DNA from: Symbiodinium kawagutii
Taxonomy: Eukaryota > Sar > Dinophyceae > Suessiales > Symbiodiniaceae
Length of the DNA: 64,000 nucleotides
Assembly: GCA_009767595.1 (NCBI GenBank)
Contig: VSDK01006142.1
Location: 612,832 to 676,831, forward strand
Direction of reading: 5' to 3'
This document shows positions 11,498-23,109 of this stretch, in pieces (position 1 is the first letter of the stretch; each line of letters starts with the position of its first letter). The position numbers were made by a program, and so were the translations under genes. The notes under the pieces were generated by a model that did not search any database, was not told where the DNA came from, and was given only the letters and a program-made list of their open reading frames with translations.

Positions 11498-12157
11498 CTT
11501 GCCACGGTTTGATCCAATGGCGCGGAGCAAACCTTGGACGGAGATTGGTGCTGGGAGATTTACCAAGATTTGTATATATATTCTGCTTGGTGGTTTTTAG
11601 TAACTGGGGAGATTCAATGGCGCTGGTAGGTTTATCAACATTTGTATACCTGATTATTCTGCTTGGTGGTCTTTAGTATGCTTGTTTTTCTATTTTCAGT
11701 CTCAATATGGTTGATTGATTCCTATTGATGGTTTATCAGCGCCAAGCAGTTGTCCTATTGAATGACGCAGTTGTGTGATAAATAGAAGAGTGGCGTTAAG
11801 TAGCTGGGTCCAGTCCTGAATCATCATGAATTAAGCAATCAAGACGCATTGCCCACGGTCAACCATTGCTGACTATGAGAATACAATTGCACAATAGTCA
11901 ATAGTGAACATAGAGAAAAACGCAGGAGAAATCCACCATTGCAAGCCAGTGATTCACCAGTGTCGTTGAATGGTAGATGTGACGAAACAGTCATTATACA
12001 TGACCCACTTTATCATCAGTCAGTCCGGATTTATTTAATAATTATCAGTAATTACATATAGTCTTTGATGAGTTCTGGTAACCATCGCTATATATGACCT
12101 ATCGCCAACGTTTGGTTTACCTATATTAGTACATGTCGTTTTGGATCTTTGGGGCAG

Positions 12158-12278
12158 TGCTGCTGACCATCCAGTTTTGCAACCAGAGACCCGGTCACCG
12201 GTGGCCGGTGGCCGATTCAAGCAGGGGTTGAAAATGGTTCGAAGGGAGGATGGAAAGCTCTGGGAGCTCTGGTTGAAG
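12158..12278 (+). CDS. Internal exon, 40 codons
   Basis: Acceptor ATCTTTGGGGCAG; one base then HPVLQPETRSPVAGGRFKQG and a W/L-rich end, donor TTGAAG|GTTGCC in phase 0. Strong GC3. A family C copy begins about 20 bp downstream of the donor. Family not recognised. Confidence 0.7.
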
Positions 12279-12296
12279 GTTGCCTCTTACATTATG

Positions 12297-12398
12297 GGGG
12301 GTTTCTTAAAATGGGAGCCAAAAATATTGGATGTTTTATGAGTAAAGATGACGAATATTGAACAATTTTTGGGCCACCGCCATTCTCAGAAACCAACA
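12297..12398. mobile_element. Family C element, diverged
   Basis: GGGGTTTCTTAAAATGGG near the left and ATTCTCAGAAACCAAC at the right enclose the usual ATTGGATG core. Direct repeats are not clear. Confidence 0.65.
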
Positions 12399-12399
12399 T

Positions 12400-13320
12400 A
12401 TTACCCTCCTGGAAACGGAAACTGTCAGCAATGAACAGCTTTTGACAACTGATTCAATGTGAGTTTGTCGGTTCCCTCTCAAAATGGTCAAAACGGCAGT
12501 GTTTGCATCCATTCAAGATGTCCATTTTGTGATATGATCAGGTCAATATGCTTGTGGAAGCGCCAGACACACCTGATGTGGTATGATTACATATGTGTAT
12601 ACATTAATCTATTCATTTTGTATATCTGAATTTGTATATATATATATATACATTTTTACGTATGTGTATATCTATTTTTTACATGTGCAGAATACTGATC
12701 AATAAAGTGCAGAACATCCACTCAGTTGGTATCTTCAAAGGACCTCAACTGTGTGGCCCACAAGCTGCGAGAGAGCTGACCCACTACCAGGAAGTGTCAA
12801 GTATTTGACCCACCAAAAAACGAAAATGCAATCAATCCTTAGAGTCTTACGCGAATGAGGGTGTCCAGAATTCGGAATTCCAGTAGGTCAAAAATGATTT
12901 TTGCTGACTTTAGTAGACTGTGGAATCATGAGTACCAATCATGACTACTATCACCAACTATAACTGCTACAACTATAACTATCACCAACTATGACTATAA
13001 CAAATCATGACTACTAAGCATTACATCAGGGTTATATTCATATGTGACAAACTACTATCACTCACCAAGGCCATTCAGCACCAAAACTTTTGGTTTCACA
13101 CCGTTGATATATCTGTGCTTACGGGTGGCAGGCGGGATTTCTGGAAGGCTCTCTATCAGCCCCCCAGAACGGGTACACCGGACCGATAAGCGGTAAATGT
13201 TGATTCCCTGGACCCACCAAGAGAGAGAGAGAGAGATATTTGCATATATTTTTGAATATGATTTTTTTTATGTACGTAAGATGTATATATATATATATAT
13301 ACACATTGTAGACAGAAAAA
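12400..13320. other. Intronic or intergenic DNA
   Basis: A+T-rich, with TA runs at 12633-12650 and 13281-13300 and an AACTATCACC-like simple stretch near 12940-13010. No supported exon. Confidence 0.55.
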
Positions 13321-13321
13321 A

Positions 13322-13324
13322 AGA

Positions 13325-13364
<40 letters not shown>

Positions 13365-13405
13365 TAGGTAGATAGATAGATAATTAGATAGATAGATAGA
13401 TTGAC

Positions 13406-13451
<46 letters not shown>

Positions 13452-13465
13452 TCAGACAGACAGAC
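13322..13465. repeat. Mixed (GATA)n/(GACA)n tetranucleotide array
   Basis: About 35 tetranucleotides alternating blocks of GATA and GACA, with occasional single-base variants. Confidence 0.95.
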
Positions 13466-13675
13466 ATATGTATATATTCATTTATATACACAGTAAATCA
13501 TGTTTGAATTTGCACAAATATCGGACATGTGTGTACAGTTTGAATAATGGTGTCTATCATTACATTGCTTTTTAGTTGTGTTCATACGTAGCTATTTGAT
13601 TTATCATTATGCATTTGTTCGCATGCTGGTGCAAGTGTCAGGAAAAAATATCTAGTGAATCTCGCAAATCTAAAT

Positions 13676-13787
13676 GGCTGTGGGTCAAAACCCCGTACCC
13701 CTGGTTCCCCATCATCAACCATTGGTTTCCCTTTAAATTGGTTGGTTATTAACCCCTATTATTGTTGGTTAATATTGACCCATAGCC
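13676..13787. mobile_element. Family A element, TSD AAAT
   Basis: GGCTGTGGGTCAAAACC to TTGACCCATAGCC, 112 bp, flanked by AAAT at 13672-13675 and 13788-13791. Confidence 0.92.
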
Positions 13788-14085
13788 AAATCTCAGATCA
13801 CATCTTAGAACATATGTCAGCCTTGTTGCAAACTAAACGTCGGAGCATGTTTCAGCCTTTGGAGTCACATGATCTATGTCAGGGCAAGGGTTCAGAGGGT
13901 CAGGACGAATCCCAGATGCATCATGAATGGTTCAGAACGTTTGTCCGCTTTTGTGTCGCATCCAATGCCAGAATGTGTCAGTTTATCAAGATTTGAGTCC
14001 TTACTCTCTGCCTCGAGCAATACAATTGCCAGCGCCGGTCTGACCGAGCGCTCTCATTGGGTATGTCTGACTTAAACACCTATCA

Positions 14086-14198
14086 GGCAGTGGGTCAAAT
14101 CCCCGTACCCCTGGTTCCCCTATCATTAACCATTGTTTTCCCTATAGTTTGTTGGTCATTATCCACCATTGTTGGTTGGTCAATATTGACCCATAGCC
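14086..14198. mobile_element. Family A element, TSD ATCA
   Basis: GGCAGTGGGTCAAATCC to TTGACCCATAGCC, 113 bp, flanked by ATCA at 14082-14085 and 14199-14202. The non-palindromic repeat shows the target duplication is 4 bp rather than 2. Confidence 0.92.
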
Positions 14199-14302
14199 AT
14201 CAGAGTCATCACAAATTTCAGTGATTTGGCGGTGCATTCGTCATGTCAGAGTCAGCCCAATTGGGAGTGAATACTTAGGCCTTTGCGATTTCCTTTAAGA
14301 GA

Positions 14303-14605
14303 TTGCTAGCCTTTATGAAAGCTTACCAAGGCTTATCAAAGTTTTGTAAATCCTTCCAGCCCCTTAACGTTAACACTGGTTTAAGGTTAAATAAGCTTCA
14401 AGATTTGGGGAGGAAATCTGCGGGGGGGTTACAATCTTGTGATGACAAATGTTACAACACATCTCAGTCTTTTGAACTTGTGTTCAGAACAAGTCAAAAC
14501 AAGTTTGAATGCCTATTTCTCCGAATGTTTTCGTCGGTGTGTGAGTCCAAACTTCGCGTTTCACTTTTCCTTCTGCCACCGTTTCACTTCACCAAAGAGC
14601 CATAA
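14303..14605 (+). CDS. Open frame of 100 codons, doubtful
   Basis: Reads LSKFCKSFQPLNVNTGLRLN and later CDDKCYNTSQSFELVF. Lacks GC3 bias and clear splice sites. Could be coding of unusual composition or chance. Confidence 0.3.
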   Translation: MLAFMKAYQGLSKFCKSFQPLNVNTGLRLNKLQDLGRKSAGGLQSCDDKCYNTSQSFELVFRTSQNKFECLFLRMFSSVCESKLRVSLFLLPPFHFTKEP

Positions 14606-15060
14606 AGCATTTGCAATTGTAGGGTATGTCACTGCTTTCCAGTTGGTTTTGGCGTGTCCCTAATAAGCCATGAATGTGAATGATGTTCATGCGGTAGCCT
14701 GATTAGTGTGAAGGGAACCCCACCCTCAACTTCTAAGGTTTTTTTTTGGGGGGTTTTGATTAAAATGGGGGCCAAAGTTGTTGAAAGGGTACCTCAGGAT
14801 GTAAACTGGATTTGAATTGAAAACAACCATCCTCCAATTGTTTGCAATATTGCGTGCCATGCAAACCTATCGTTCACTTCTGACGGGCTCCTTGGGATAC
14901 CCCCTTTGACAATAGCTTTTGAGCTGTTTTTTGATCAGAAAAGATTGAGGGAGTATATGGATTATTTTGGAAAGCTGCGGATTTTATGGATGAACCAAAA
15001 GCAAATTAGCAGCAAAGTGACACAATCAATCGGTTGCTGAAATTATTTGATTCAGCAGTT

Positions 15061-15161
15061 GGTGGTTTCTCAAAATAGGGAGCCCCAAAAATGGTTGGTT
15101 TATTACCATAAATGGCTAATAACTAGATGACTTGGGGGTACCCCTATTTTGAGAAACCACC
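15061..15161. mobile_element. Family C element
   Basis: GGTGGTTTCTCAAAATAGGG to TTTTGAGAAACCACC, 101 bp, near consensus. Flanks AGTT and ATAT differ. Confidence 0.85.
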
Positions 15162-15860
15162 ATATGATTGATAGATTGAGGGGAACCAAGCCCCCATGGC
15201 CCATGCCCCAAATTAATTTGCAGTGTTACGTACCACGACATTCTATGCATTGATTAATATTGGGTTTATTGAGGTGTTGAGTTAATGATAGATAGTAGTT
15301 CACTAATAAGAGATCATTTATTCAGTATAGTTATACACTCATTATCAAATAATTAAGTGGTGTAAATTCATCAATTTTACATGGTGCCATTGACTACTTG
15401 CAATCAATAAACCAAACAAGATGCATTATTGAGCTCCATGAGAACCTATTCATCAATTAATATTCATTAAACTTGCATTAGGGGATTTAATCATCAATTG
15501 GTTGGCACAGATTAAAAGATAAACTGATAAACTGCTTTAAATGCATGAACTAATTTAACTATGTGTGTTTAATTTGTTAGTCAATTTAGATCAAGTATTG
15601 GTGGATTAATGATAATTAAGTGATCAATCAATCAATTCAATAGTGAACCCAACTCAAACACTGATGAAAAAAAACACATTCTTAATGTATGGACTGATTC
15701 TGTAGCTAACTGAATTGGCTACCTAGTTGGGACAACCAAAAACATTCGCAGCACTGAGTATTGAACAAAGAATGCCCACACAATAGTACTTTGCTTCGAG
15801 TGATCCCCACCACGCCTTAACATGATGAGGCACAGAGATACGTTGTTGAAAGGCATGTCA
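15162..15860. other. A+T-rich spacer
   Basis: Low GC, many ATCAATTAAT-like motifs, no exon signal. Confidence 0.6.
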
Positions 15861-15884
15861 ACCAGGCTCTCTCTACCCGCGCAA

Positions 15885-16027
15885 CGAACCCACATGACCA
15901 ACCCACACAACCAACTCACACAACCAACTTGCACAACCAATTCACAAAGCAAACCCACACAACCAGCTCACATAACCAACTCACATAACTAACCCACACA
16001 ACCAACACGCATGACCAACTCACATAA
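15885..16027. repeat. 15-bp tandem repeat
   Basis: About nine copies of CACACAACCAACTCA with variants. Confidence 0.85.
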
Positions 16028-16198
16028 GTACACATACACTTGGCTGTTACATTGGTTGTGTGGGTTGAATCTGGCATTCTCTCTGACATTTAATTCTGGC
16101 ATTCATTCGGGCATTCTATTTGGCAAATACTTCTGGCATATATTTCTGGCAGTCTTTCTGGCAGTCTATGTGGCAGCCACTGGCTGTTGAGTTCCAGC

Positions 16199-16398
16199 GG
16201 TGCACACTAAGATCGGACATTGGCGGTTGAGGTCTGGCGCAGCACACTGAGATCGGACATTGGCGCTTGAGGTCCAGAGGTGCATACTGAGATCGGACAT
16301 TCGCGGTTGAGGCCCAGCGGTGCTCACTGAGATCGGACATTCGCGTTTGAGGTCCAGAGATGCACACTGAGCTGGGACAGTGGCCTTTGAGCTCAGAC
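16199..16398. repeat. 40-bp tandem repeat, about five copies
   Basis: Units share ACTGAGATCGGACATT then CGCGGTTGAGG and a short CAG-rich tail. Both strands stay open through the array, giving repetitive proteins of unproven reality. It is preceded by a decaying TCTGGCATT-rich stretch at 16075-16175. Confidence 0.88.
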
Positions 16399-16599
16399 AC
16401 TGGCAGTTGGCAGAGAAGAAGGCCAAGAAGGAGAGGGAAGAGGAGAAGGAGGAAGTACAGCACTGATAAGATCTAACAGCCCTCACCTGACAGGTGGGGG
16501 AATAGGAAAAACACTGATCGGAAACGCGAAAGCCATTGATGTTGTGAAAATTCTTCTCCTGAAAATTCTTCTCCGAAGACTTTTCATGAATCAGGGTAT

Positions 16600-17500
16600 A
16601 CCGTATACGCGCTAATAATCAGGCCACCACAAATGGTTACTCTGCATAGTCACATGAAGACGGCTCTGAAAGTCCTTCGGTGAGGCATTGGCAACGAGCA
16701 TCCGCGGCATACCTGAAGTCCGAAAAACTTGAAAGCGCTTTGCCGTCTTTTGACCGGAGCACGCTCAGGATGAGTTCTCCTGCATCACTTCAGCCAGGGA
16801 ACACTTTGCACATGATGCTGGCGCCGACAACAAGTCGAAGCTTTCAGCGCGCACACCCAAGCGGTGCAGCGCTGACTCAGCTGCGGTTTCCAGATGCATG
16901 GTTTTTCGGTGGCCGCCGTCTGTGGCTAGTGCGTTCGCGCCACTTTCTGGCACATGTCTTGTGAGCCCTTCCGTCGTCTGCCCGCAATCTTTCAAGCGAG
17001 GTCGTCACAGGACTGCCACAAAAAGTTCCTTCCCAAGGCAAAATGCCCATGAATGCACCGCAAAAGGAACCGGTTGATAACTGACGATTATTTCTTGGTT
17101 GGCGGAACACTGGCTGCAAATGGCGGCTTGTGTGTTGAAGATTCCTTGCGCTGGTAAGCATTAGCGTTTGTGGAGCTCGCTACGTCGCCGCAGCGGCACC
17201 CTACGATTGTTTTCTTTTGAAATAACTTTTTGGTTCCGGGTTACGATGATTTTTTTCACGGTGTTTTCGGGTCTTGCCAGCAGGGTTTTTTCCAAATCGT
17301 TACAGTTGGGCCAGCCGCAAAACAACCGTGCCTTCGCATGGCCCAATTTTTTCGAATGGCAAATGTCGTTGCATGTTTTCTTGCGCCACGCGGTAGGTCC
17401 ACCGCTGTACAGGATCAGATGGGTCCATAATTCACATGTTTTAAGAACAACTGGGGGCATGAAACTATGATTCTGGCCATGATGGTTGTAACATTTCATT
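16600..17500. other. Island dense in open frames, unresolved
   Basis: Distinct composition with TTTTTCGG and GAAAA motifs. Open frames of 60-112 codons occur on both strands (plus 16680-16964 and 17168-17470; minus 16765-16995 and 17161-17499). No frame is clearly best, so no gene is called; it may be a decayed mobile element or exon cluster. Confidence 0.45.
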
Positions 17501-18344
17501 TCACGTGGTCATGGGCATCCAGGTGGCAAGGCGGCCGTTGGTATACCTGAATCGGATCCACATGATTTAGTTCATCATTTTCAACAACCAGCGCTCCTGT
17601 TTGCCAGGGGCATTTGAGGAATTGATTCTTCATTTTGATTTAGCGAGCACTGGGCCGAACTGAACAAATTAATATCAACTCACCGATACTAGCGGGCCCA
17701 CCTCAAATTTGGGCCAACCGTCAAAATTGTTTTTGCGATTGATCACGGTTATGGTGTCCTTATGATCCCCTTATGCTGGATACCTTGCGGCAATGTAATG
17801 AGGCAAGGGCCAATGCACCATTTAGGGCGTTTAGGGTTGGTCCCTCCATTAGCAAGTCAGATTGCCAGGACGGAACCCCATGTTTTGAACATGGTCTGCT
17901 TCGGTCGTCGGTTCAAGCCACTCTGCGCGGGTTGGATTCCTGCAACGTAGTTTTTCGCTGAGGCACAGGGTATAATGGGGGGAAGGAGGGGTGGCAGTTG
18001 GTTTGGGAAGATGTTGGTAGCAAGGGGGATGGGTCATACACAGCAAAGCAAAAATGAGCATTTGATGGATGGCTCACAACATCTCACAACGTGTAAAATA
18101 TGCAAAACATATTGATCCTGAACCATTTCAACCATTTGGGGATTCTTGGTTTGGGCATGACGGGTATTGATGGCATTTGTTGGGGGTCCGGGGTATCAAG
18201 GGTCGCAGTTTTGGGGGTGGAGGTGTTCAAGCATTGGTGCGGCCGGAAACACTTTTAGTGCCGAGTGGTAGCCCTTTTGTTGTTTACATATTTTTGGTTG
18301 ATATTCATATATGAGTGCATTTGCTGACATATTTAATGTTGTAA

Positions 18345-18900
18345 ATGGTTTCTTGTGCATACATACATGTAAAAACATGTTTACAAATAATATATATATG
18401 TATATATGAATCTATTTATGTATTTTTACATTTATATATTCATATATCTATATATACCGTCAAATTTGCATGTATCTTCATGTGTCCGTATCAAACATGT
18501 GCATTTGCATGTTTCAATTTCTGCATTTTTCAATTTTTGCACCACGTGTGCCACTATGCAGGTATTCATGTACACATGCGCCTGCACATGCGCATGCAGA
18601 AATGTTCACAATTCGTTGCTCTTTTGGAGTCAAACGTCCTTGTTCAGCCCAGCAACAAACATCCTAAAATTGCATACGCAATTTTTGGCAGTGGTACCGT
18701 GTGCACGCAGGAACATATGTGCAGGAACCACATGACATGTTGTTTTTCACTCATACCGGACTCATACCGTATTCATACCGTATTGTTGACTCGCATGTGT
18801 CTCATAAAATTTGCATTTGAACCCTCGAATGAAACCTTGAACGTATCCTCAGAAATTACAAAACATCTACAGTTTGGTGGTTGGTCATAGATTATTTTTG
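18345..18900. other. Low-complexity TATA/ACATG-rich stretch
   Basis: A plus-strand frame of 181 codons is open here, but it is built of Y/I/H/C codons from TATAT and CATG runs. Only the last third has more normal composition. Not called as a gene. Confidence 0.5.
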
Positions 18901-19308
18901 CCGCTAGGGGTGGCTTGCATGTCTACAGCCTGCCCTCCTAGGCGTTCGTGGCCGAACGGTCCGACCCTTCTGTGTGTTTGAGCTTCCCATGTGCTAGGCG
19001 CGGTGAGGTGAATATGCTGAGAGATGCTCAAGCCACCTCGGGTTCCCAATTACGCGGCAAATGTCAGTACAATTGTTACTAGGTATCTTTTCTGCATGCA
19101 ACATTATACACAAATGATCCGGATAAATTGCTCCCACTTTTTCTTGATGCTCGGTATAATACAATATTGATCCCCAAATAGATAGATGTATATATATATA
19201 TATATAATATATCATATCAGCACATTTTTGTATACACGCGAGGCCTCAATCAACAACATGTCTACAACGGTCTCACGCATGGGCATGCATCGTGTTTCAA
19301 CCTGGTAG

Positions 19309-19430
19309 ATGTGCAAATTTGAAGAGAACGCCGAAATCAGGTGGCATAAGAAGAGCAAGAAACACTGGGAGTGTGAACATTCACAGGTGGTACTCTTGGC
19401 AATGCACATGATCAAAAATCGGACAACATG
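19309..19430 (+). CDS. Exon interrupted or ended by a family C element
   Basis: The acceptor ACCTGGTAG is followed directly by ATG; the frame reads MCKFEENAEIRWHKKSKKHW then VVLLAMHMIKNRTT, strongly protein-like. Coding runs into the family C element at 19430. The downstream segment 19535-19676 continues in frame if the element is removed so that one AT is kept. Confidence 0.7.
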
Positions 19431-19533
19431 GTTGTTTCTCAACTCATAGGGGCACCTTCAGTTATCATCCAGTCTATTAAGCATCAAGTAATGTACCAAG
19501 TTTGTTGGAGGGCCCCATATTTTGAGAAAGACC
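19430..19533. mobile_element. Family C element between two coding segments
   Basis: GGTTGTTTCTCAAC to TTTTGAGAAAGACC. Left flank ACAT and right flank CATA/ATAT give at most a 2-bp shared repeat. Conventional GT-AG use of its termini gives a TGA at the junction, whereas exact removal keeps the frame open. Confidence 0.8.
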
Positions 19534-19534
19534 C

Positions 19535-19676
19535 ATATCAGACAACCAAAGCTGTGTTTGAAGCCAAGCATGGTCAAACTACGGCGTGCTACGCCTCCGG
19601 GCTGGGTGGTTTTTATTGTACCACCTGCCCGGCCGGGTGCCGCAGAGACAATGAAGATGCAAACATGGCAGGATAG
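19535..19676 (+). CDS. Cysteine-rich C-terminal segment
   Basis: Frame reads KAVFEAKHGQTTACYASGLG then FYCTTCPAGCRRDNED and stops at TAG. The C-x2-C-x3-C arrangement could bind metal or form disulfides; no family assigned. A second frame is open across the same island. Confidence 0.55.
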
Positions 19677-19679
19677 ACA

Positions 19680-20520
19680 CCGGCATCAGCATGTGATTTT
19701 TTTTCTTGCGCAAGGCTTAGCGGTTGTTAATGGTTGGTTCAATGGTTAATTCCATCAGGAGGTGTTTGAATGGGCTGGTCAACCAGATATAGCGACACAT
19801 GTGAGCCACAGCTGACGAAGTGAATAGATATACATGTGCGTATATGTATATTTATGTATGTAAAATAGTATATATGTATGTATATGTATTTGTTATTTGT
19901 TTACTTATTGATTTATTTGTCTATCTACTCATTGATGTATTGATTTATTGATTTACTTGTTGATGTTAGTTAAATCGGTTTATGTTTATTTTAATATGTA
20001 TTCTGTATTTATTTATCTATCTAATTGATTGTAATGTACACAGTGCACATGGCAAAATGGATTCAGAACAACTAACTAGATCTTATGGCAGATACGCGTA
20101 TAAAGGCAGGGTGTTGAACAAACAGATGGTGGCATGACACTCTGTAGTCATCAGGAACCAAAGCTCCTTGATATTTTGTAGCTTGAAGAGGACCAAAACA
20201 GACCCGTGCTGGTTGCTCACATCGAAGGGCTTGGCAGTCCATCATAGCTTTGGTCGCCGACATGAATTGGGATGACAAGACAATCAGGCAATGGCATTGT
20301 TTTCAATCCATCGAGCCGTCAGCAAACTTGACTATGCGGATCTGTTTTATAACGCCACTGGTTGGTAAGCAATCAGTAGGAACGATGAGAGACAGGTGAC
20401 AGGTCGAGCTGGGAGTATCAGGCTCGCCATCGTGTTGACATCGGTGCATCAACGGTGCACCCATGGCTCCATGAACCAGATTTGGATGGAACCAGAAGCA
20501 TCAGGAGCCGCATGCATCCA
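19680..20520. other. Non-coding stretch
   Basis: TATGTA and TTTATT simple DNA at 19830-20040, then mixed sequence. A minus-strand frame at 20072-20278 is not convincing. Confidence 0.5.
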
Positions 20521-20565
20521 ATGTTTTGGCTTCCCATCATTTTCCATTAGAGCCATCATCAACCA

Positions 20566-20690
20566 TCCATCATGATATAATCATCATCAACCATTATCGA
20601 CCATCATCAACCATCAACCATCATCAACCATCATCAACCATCATCAACCATCAGCCATCATCAGCCATCATCAACCATCATCATTTCCAA
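20566..20690. repeat. ATCAACC simple repeat
   Basis: Imperfect CATCAACCATCA array. Related ATCAACC/ATTAACC-like tracts occur at 25020-25300, 36300-36610 and elsewhere, and form much of the background non-coding DNA. Confidence 0.85.
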
Positions 20691-20733
20691 TCCTCGGTTT
20701 CCAATCATTTTCCATAATTGGTGACCTCCACCT

Positions 20734-20838
20734 GGGTGTTTCTCAAAATAGGGGTACCCCCAGTTATCATCCTTGATTACTTATTTTTAGTAGTAAACCA
20801 TCCATTTTTTGGGTCCCCCTATGGCTTGAGAAACTCCA
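20734..20838. mobile_element. Family C element
   Basis: GGGTGTTTCTCAAAATAGGG to GGCTTGAGAAACTCC. Flanks ACCT and ACTT differ by one base, consistent with an aged 4-bp duplication. Confidence 0.75.
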
Positions 20839-21209
20839 CTTCATCATGGGAACCTACTTGCACGGAGTCCTTGTCACCAATCCTCCACCATCCATGGCCA
20901 TGAGCCGAAACGACCAGGGCTCCTATGGCACTGGGACCGTTGGTTGGCTCGGTGGGTGAGGGCCCGAGCCGGCGTGAGCCCGCGCGCTGAGGTATTGCAA
21001 CCTGGTACCAGCTCCAGCAAGATATGTTAGATTTTTAGAGGGTGTATATCTAAAAGTGAATACATACTTGTAGTTTATATATATATACACATATGTTTAT
21101 TGATGTTTCAAGAACATATATGTGAGGTACCAGTGATCTTTGGAGTTACCTTAATCCAACATAGCTGGCTGGAAAATGGCCATACCCAATTGGTCAAACA
21201 TCTATAGAA

Positions 21210-21674
21210 ATGGAGGGTTATCCAGCTTTGTTCTTTGTCAGAGGGTGTGAGGATGCGTTGATGTTATGTGCACCCTCATTGATCATCCATGTGGCCGACC
21301 ATCATGTTTCTCACCCACTCTGGGGGTTCTGGCCTCCCACAAATGGAGCCATTCGGTCTCACTGTTGGTATGTTGACCTGGCCAATTTGGTGATTGTTTG
21401 GTAGCAACCAAGGAGCACTGTGAACACTATCAAAGATGTTGCCAGAACTGCACACATAGTACTACACTCCATCGGGGATGTTTTGGGCTGGCCAAGGTTG
21501 GAAAAACAAGAGCAACAACAGACCACCCACGATAGAGATACAGTAGCCAAAATCATGCTAGTCGCAAGTGTGACAATTGCAAACTGGACTGAACCAAAAG
21601 CATTACAGATGTTACAAGAAAAGGTGGTTGATGGTCATCAATGGCTGGTTATGATGAGGAAACCAGCTGCTTGA
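21210..21674 (+). pseudogene. Long frame with one in-frame TAG
   Basis: Two open segments of 64 and 84 codons share one frame and are separated by TAG at 21402-21404, then QPRST. The downstream part (HSIGDVLGWPRLEKQEQQQ) looks strongly coding; the upstream part (PLWGFWPPTNGAIRSHCW) moderately so. Options are a disabled gene, two exons with the stop inside an intron (the TAG is part of TG|GTAGCAACC), or read-through. Family not recognised. Confidence 0.5.
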
Positions 21675-21965
21675 GTTGAGTAAAGCTGATTATGATTGTG
21701 TATTGGTTGACCTCACCTGATTCATCCCTGGCCATGGTGGACCAAGTTCACCGACTCACCATCAGACATACAATGATATAGCTGGCTGCAATGAACAATT
21801 GCTAAGCATATCTTTCATCTCAGCTAATTGCCATTAATATGTTAACATTATACTAAGTATAATTCAGTATAATGGAACAAATTAATAGATACTAGATGAA
21901 ATAACTGGCTTTCATGGAGTATTTGTACTGATTCGCCACCATCCCTTCACCAGGTCTGATTGCAG

Positions 21966-22038
21966 CGGTGGCCCTGCTGCTCTCGAGAGATACTGCCTAC
22001 GAGAGGCGCAGGGACAGCTCTGCGGGCGCCCCGCAGCG
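21966..22038 (+). CDS. Short internal exon, 24 codons
   Basis: The acceptor TCTGATTGCAG, one base, then GGPAALERYCLREAQGQLCG and donor GCG|GTAATG. Very GC-rich island in A+T-rich DNA. Unknown product. Confidence 0.65.
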
Positions 22039-22155
22039 GTAATGATACCACGGGATGGTTGATGTGTCAACCAACCACAATGGTTGACTAGCTGGTTAAT
22101 GATTGATGATAGGGTGAAGTCAGTAACAATAGTAGGGGATATACCAGCTATAAAT

Positions 22156-22266
22156 GGCAAGCTGGGACAATATTAATCAACCAACCAATGAGGGATAACC
22201 GCCAACTATTGTAGGAATTACAATGGTTAATGGGGAACCAGGGGTACAGGGTTTTGACCCACAGCC
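22156..22266. mobile_element. Family A element, aged copy
   Basis: GGCAAGCTGGGACAATATT to TTTGACCCACAGCC with the family core AACCAGGGGTACAGGG. Flanks AAAT and ATGT no longer match. Confidence 0.75.
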
Positions 22267-22308
22267 ATGTGTCAACAACTTGTGAGCAGCCTCATTTGTT
22301 CACCTTAA

Positions 22309-22527
22309 TTGAAAGTAGTATTGCAAAAAGTCGTTGCTCATTTAGTTGATGAGATAACCATGGCACTATTCCGGAAGCACTTTGCCTGCTCAAACAAATC
22401 TAGAACCAATTCGCATATTGCAGAATGCAACCAAGTAGCAACCATATTGGAAGAGCACAATTTAATTCCCCGTGACATTTTAAACATGTTGCTCGAAGTA
22501 GTCTTGAGCATTGCTGGTTTGTTATAG
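22309..22527 (+). CDS. Candidate exon or C-terminal frame
   Basis: 72 codons reading VDEITMALFRKHFACSNKSR then EEHNLIPRDILNMLLEVV to TAG. Sequence alternates charged and hydrophobic residues as in helical proteins. GC3 bias is weak and no strong acceptor is seen. Confidence 0.45.
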   Translation: MKVVLQKVVAHLVDEITMALFRKHFACSNKSRTNSHIAECNQVATILEEHNLIPRDILNMLLEVVLSIAGLL

Positions 22528-22693
22528 TTGTTACCCTGTCTTATATTCATGTTTGCTTACATTTTTGTGGCTGCATCGCATCTCTCTTAACGGTACAACA
22601 CCAACAATAAACTGCAACGAATCAACTAGGGCGTTCGGCTGCTTCAACACTCAAGACGCGTTCGCCAACAAAAACCATCACTGGCTCAGCCAT

Positions 22694-22798
22694 GGCTGTT
22701 TCGCAGAATAGGAGTACCCGCAGATATCATCCACCTTATCAACCATTTACATAGTAATAAGCGTACCTTCCGGGTCGCCTGTAGCTTGAGTAACCATC
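22694..22798. mobile_element. Family C element, diverged
   Basis: GGCTGTTTCGCAGAATAGG to GCTTGAGTAACCATC. Core keeps the CATCC/AGTAATAA signature. Confidence 0.6.
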
Positions 22799-23109
22799 AT
22801 ATAACTTAGCTAACACCAACTAACTTCAGCTAAAAGATGGCTAGAGAACACCCCTTTCTGATCGCCGTGCTGGCGCGCCAGGCCTGAGCGATTCGTCCTA
22901 GTGTGGCACCCAGCGAATGGCGCCCTTGGATCCACGGATGAAAGATGGATTCAGATATCCCCGTTGGTTGTCAGATCATTAATATCTTGTTGGTTAATCC
23001 ATCTTTCATGGTGGATCGTATCCGACGAAAGATGGTTATTCAGATATCAGAATCTGTTGGTTATCGCCATTAACCGACAGATTTTTGTCGTAAATTTTCC
23101 ACCAAAGAA

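Noticed and set aside
16116..16486. Repetitive minus-strand proteins of 106 and 115 codons with a hydrophobic start
   Set aside because: Both come from the 40-bp tandem array; two registers are open at once and no splice or start signal is convincing.
18345..18890. 181-codon plus-strand frame
   Set aside because: Dominated by Y, I, H and C from TATA and ACATG simple sequence; no GC3 bias.
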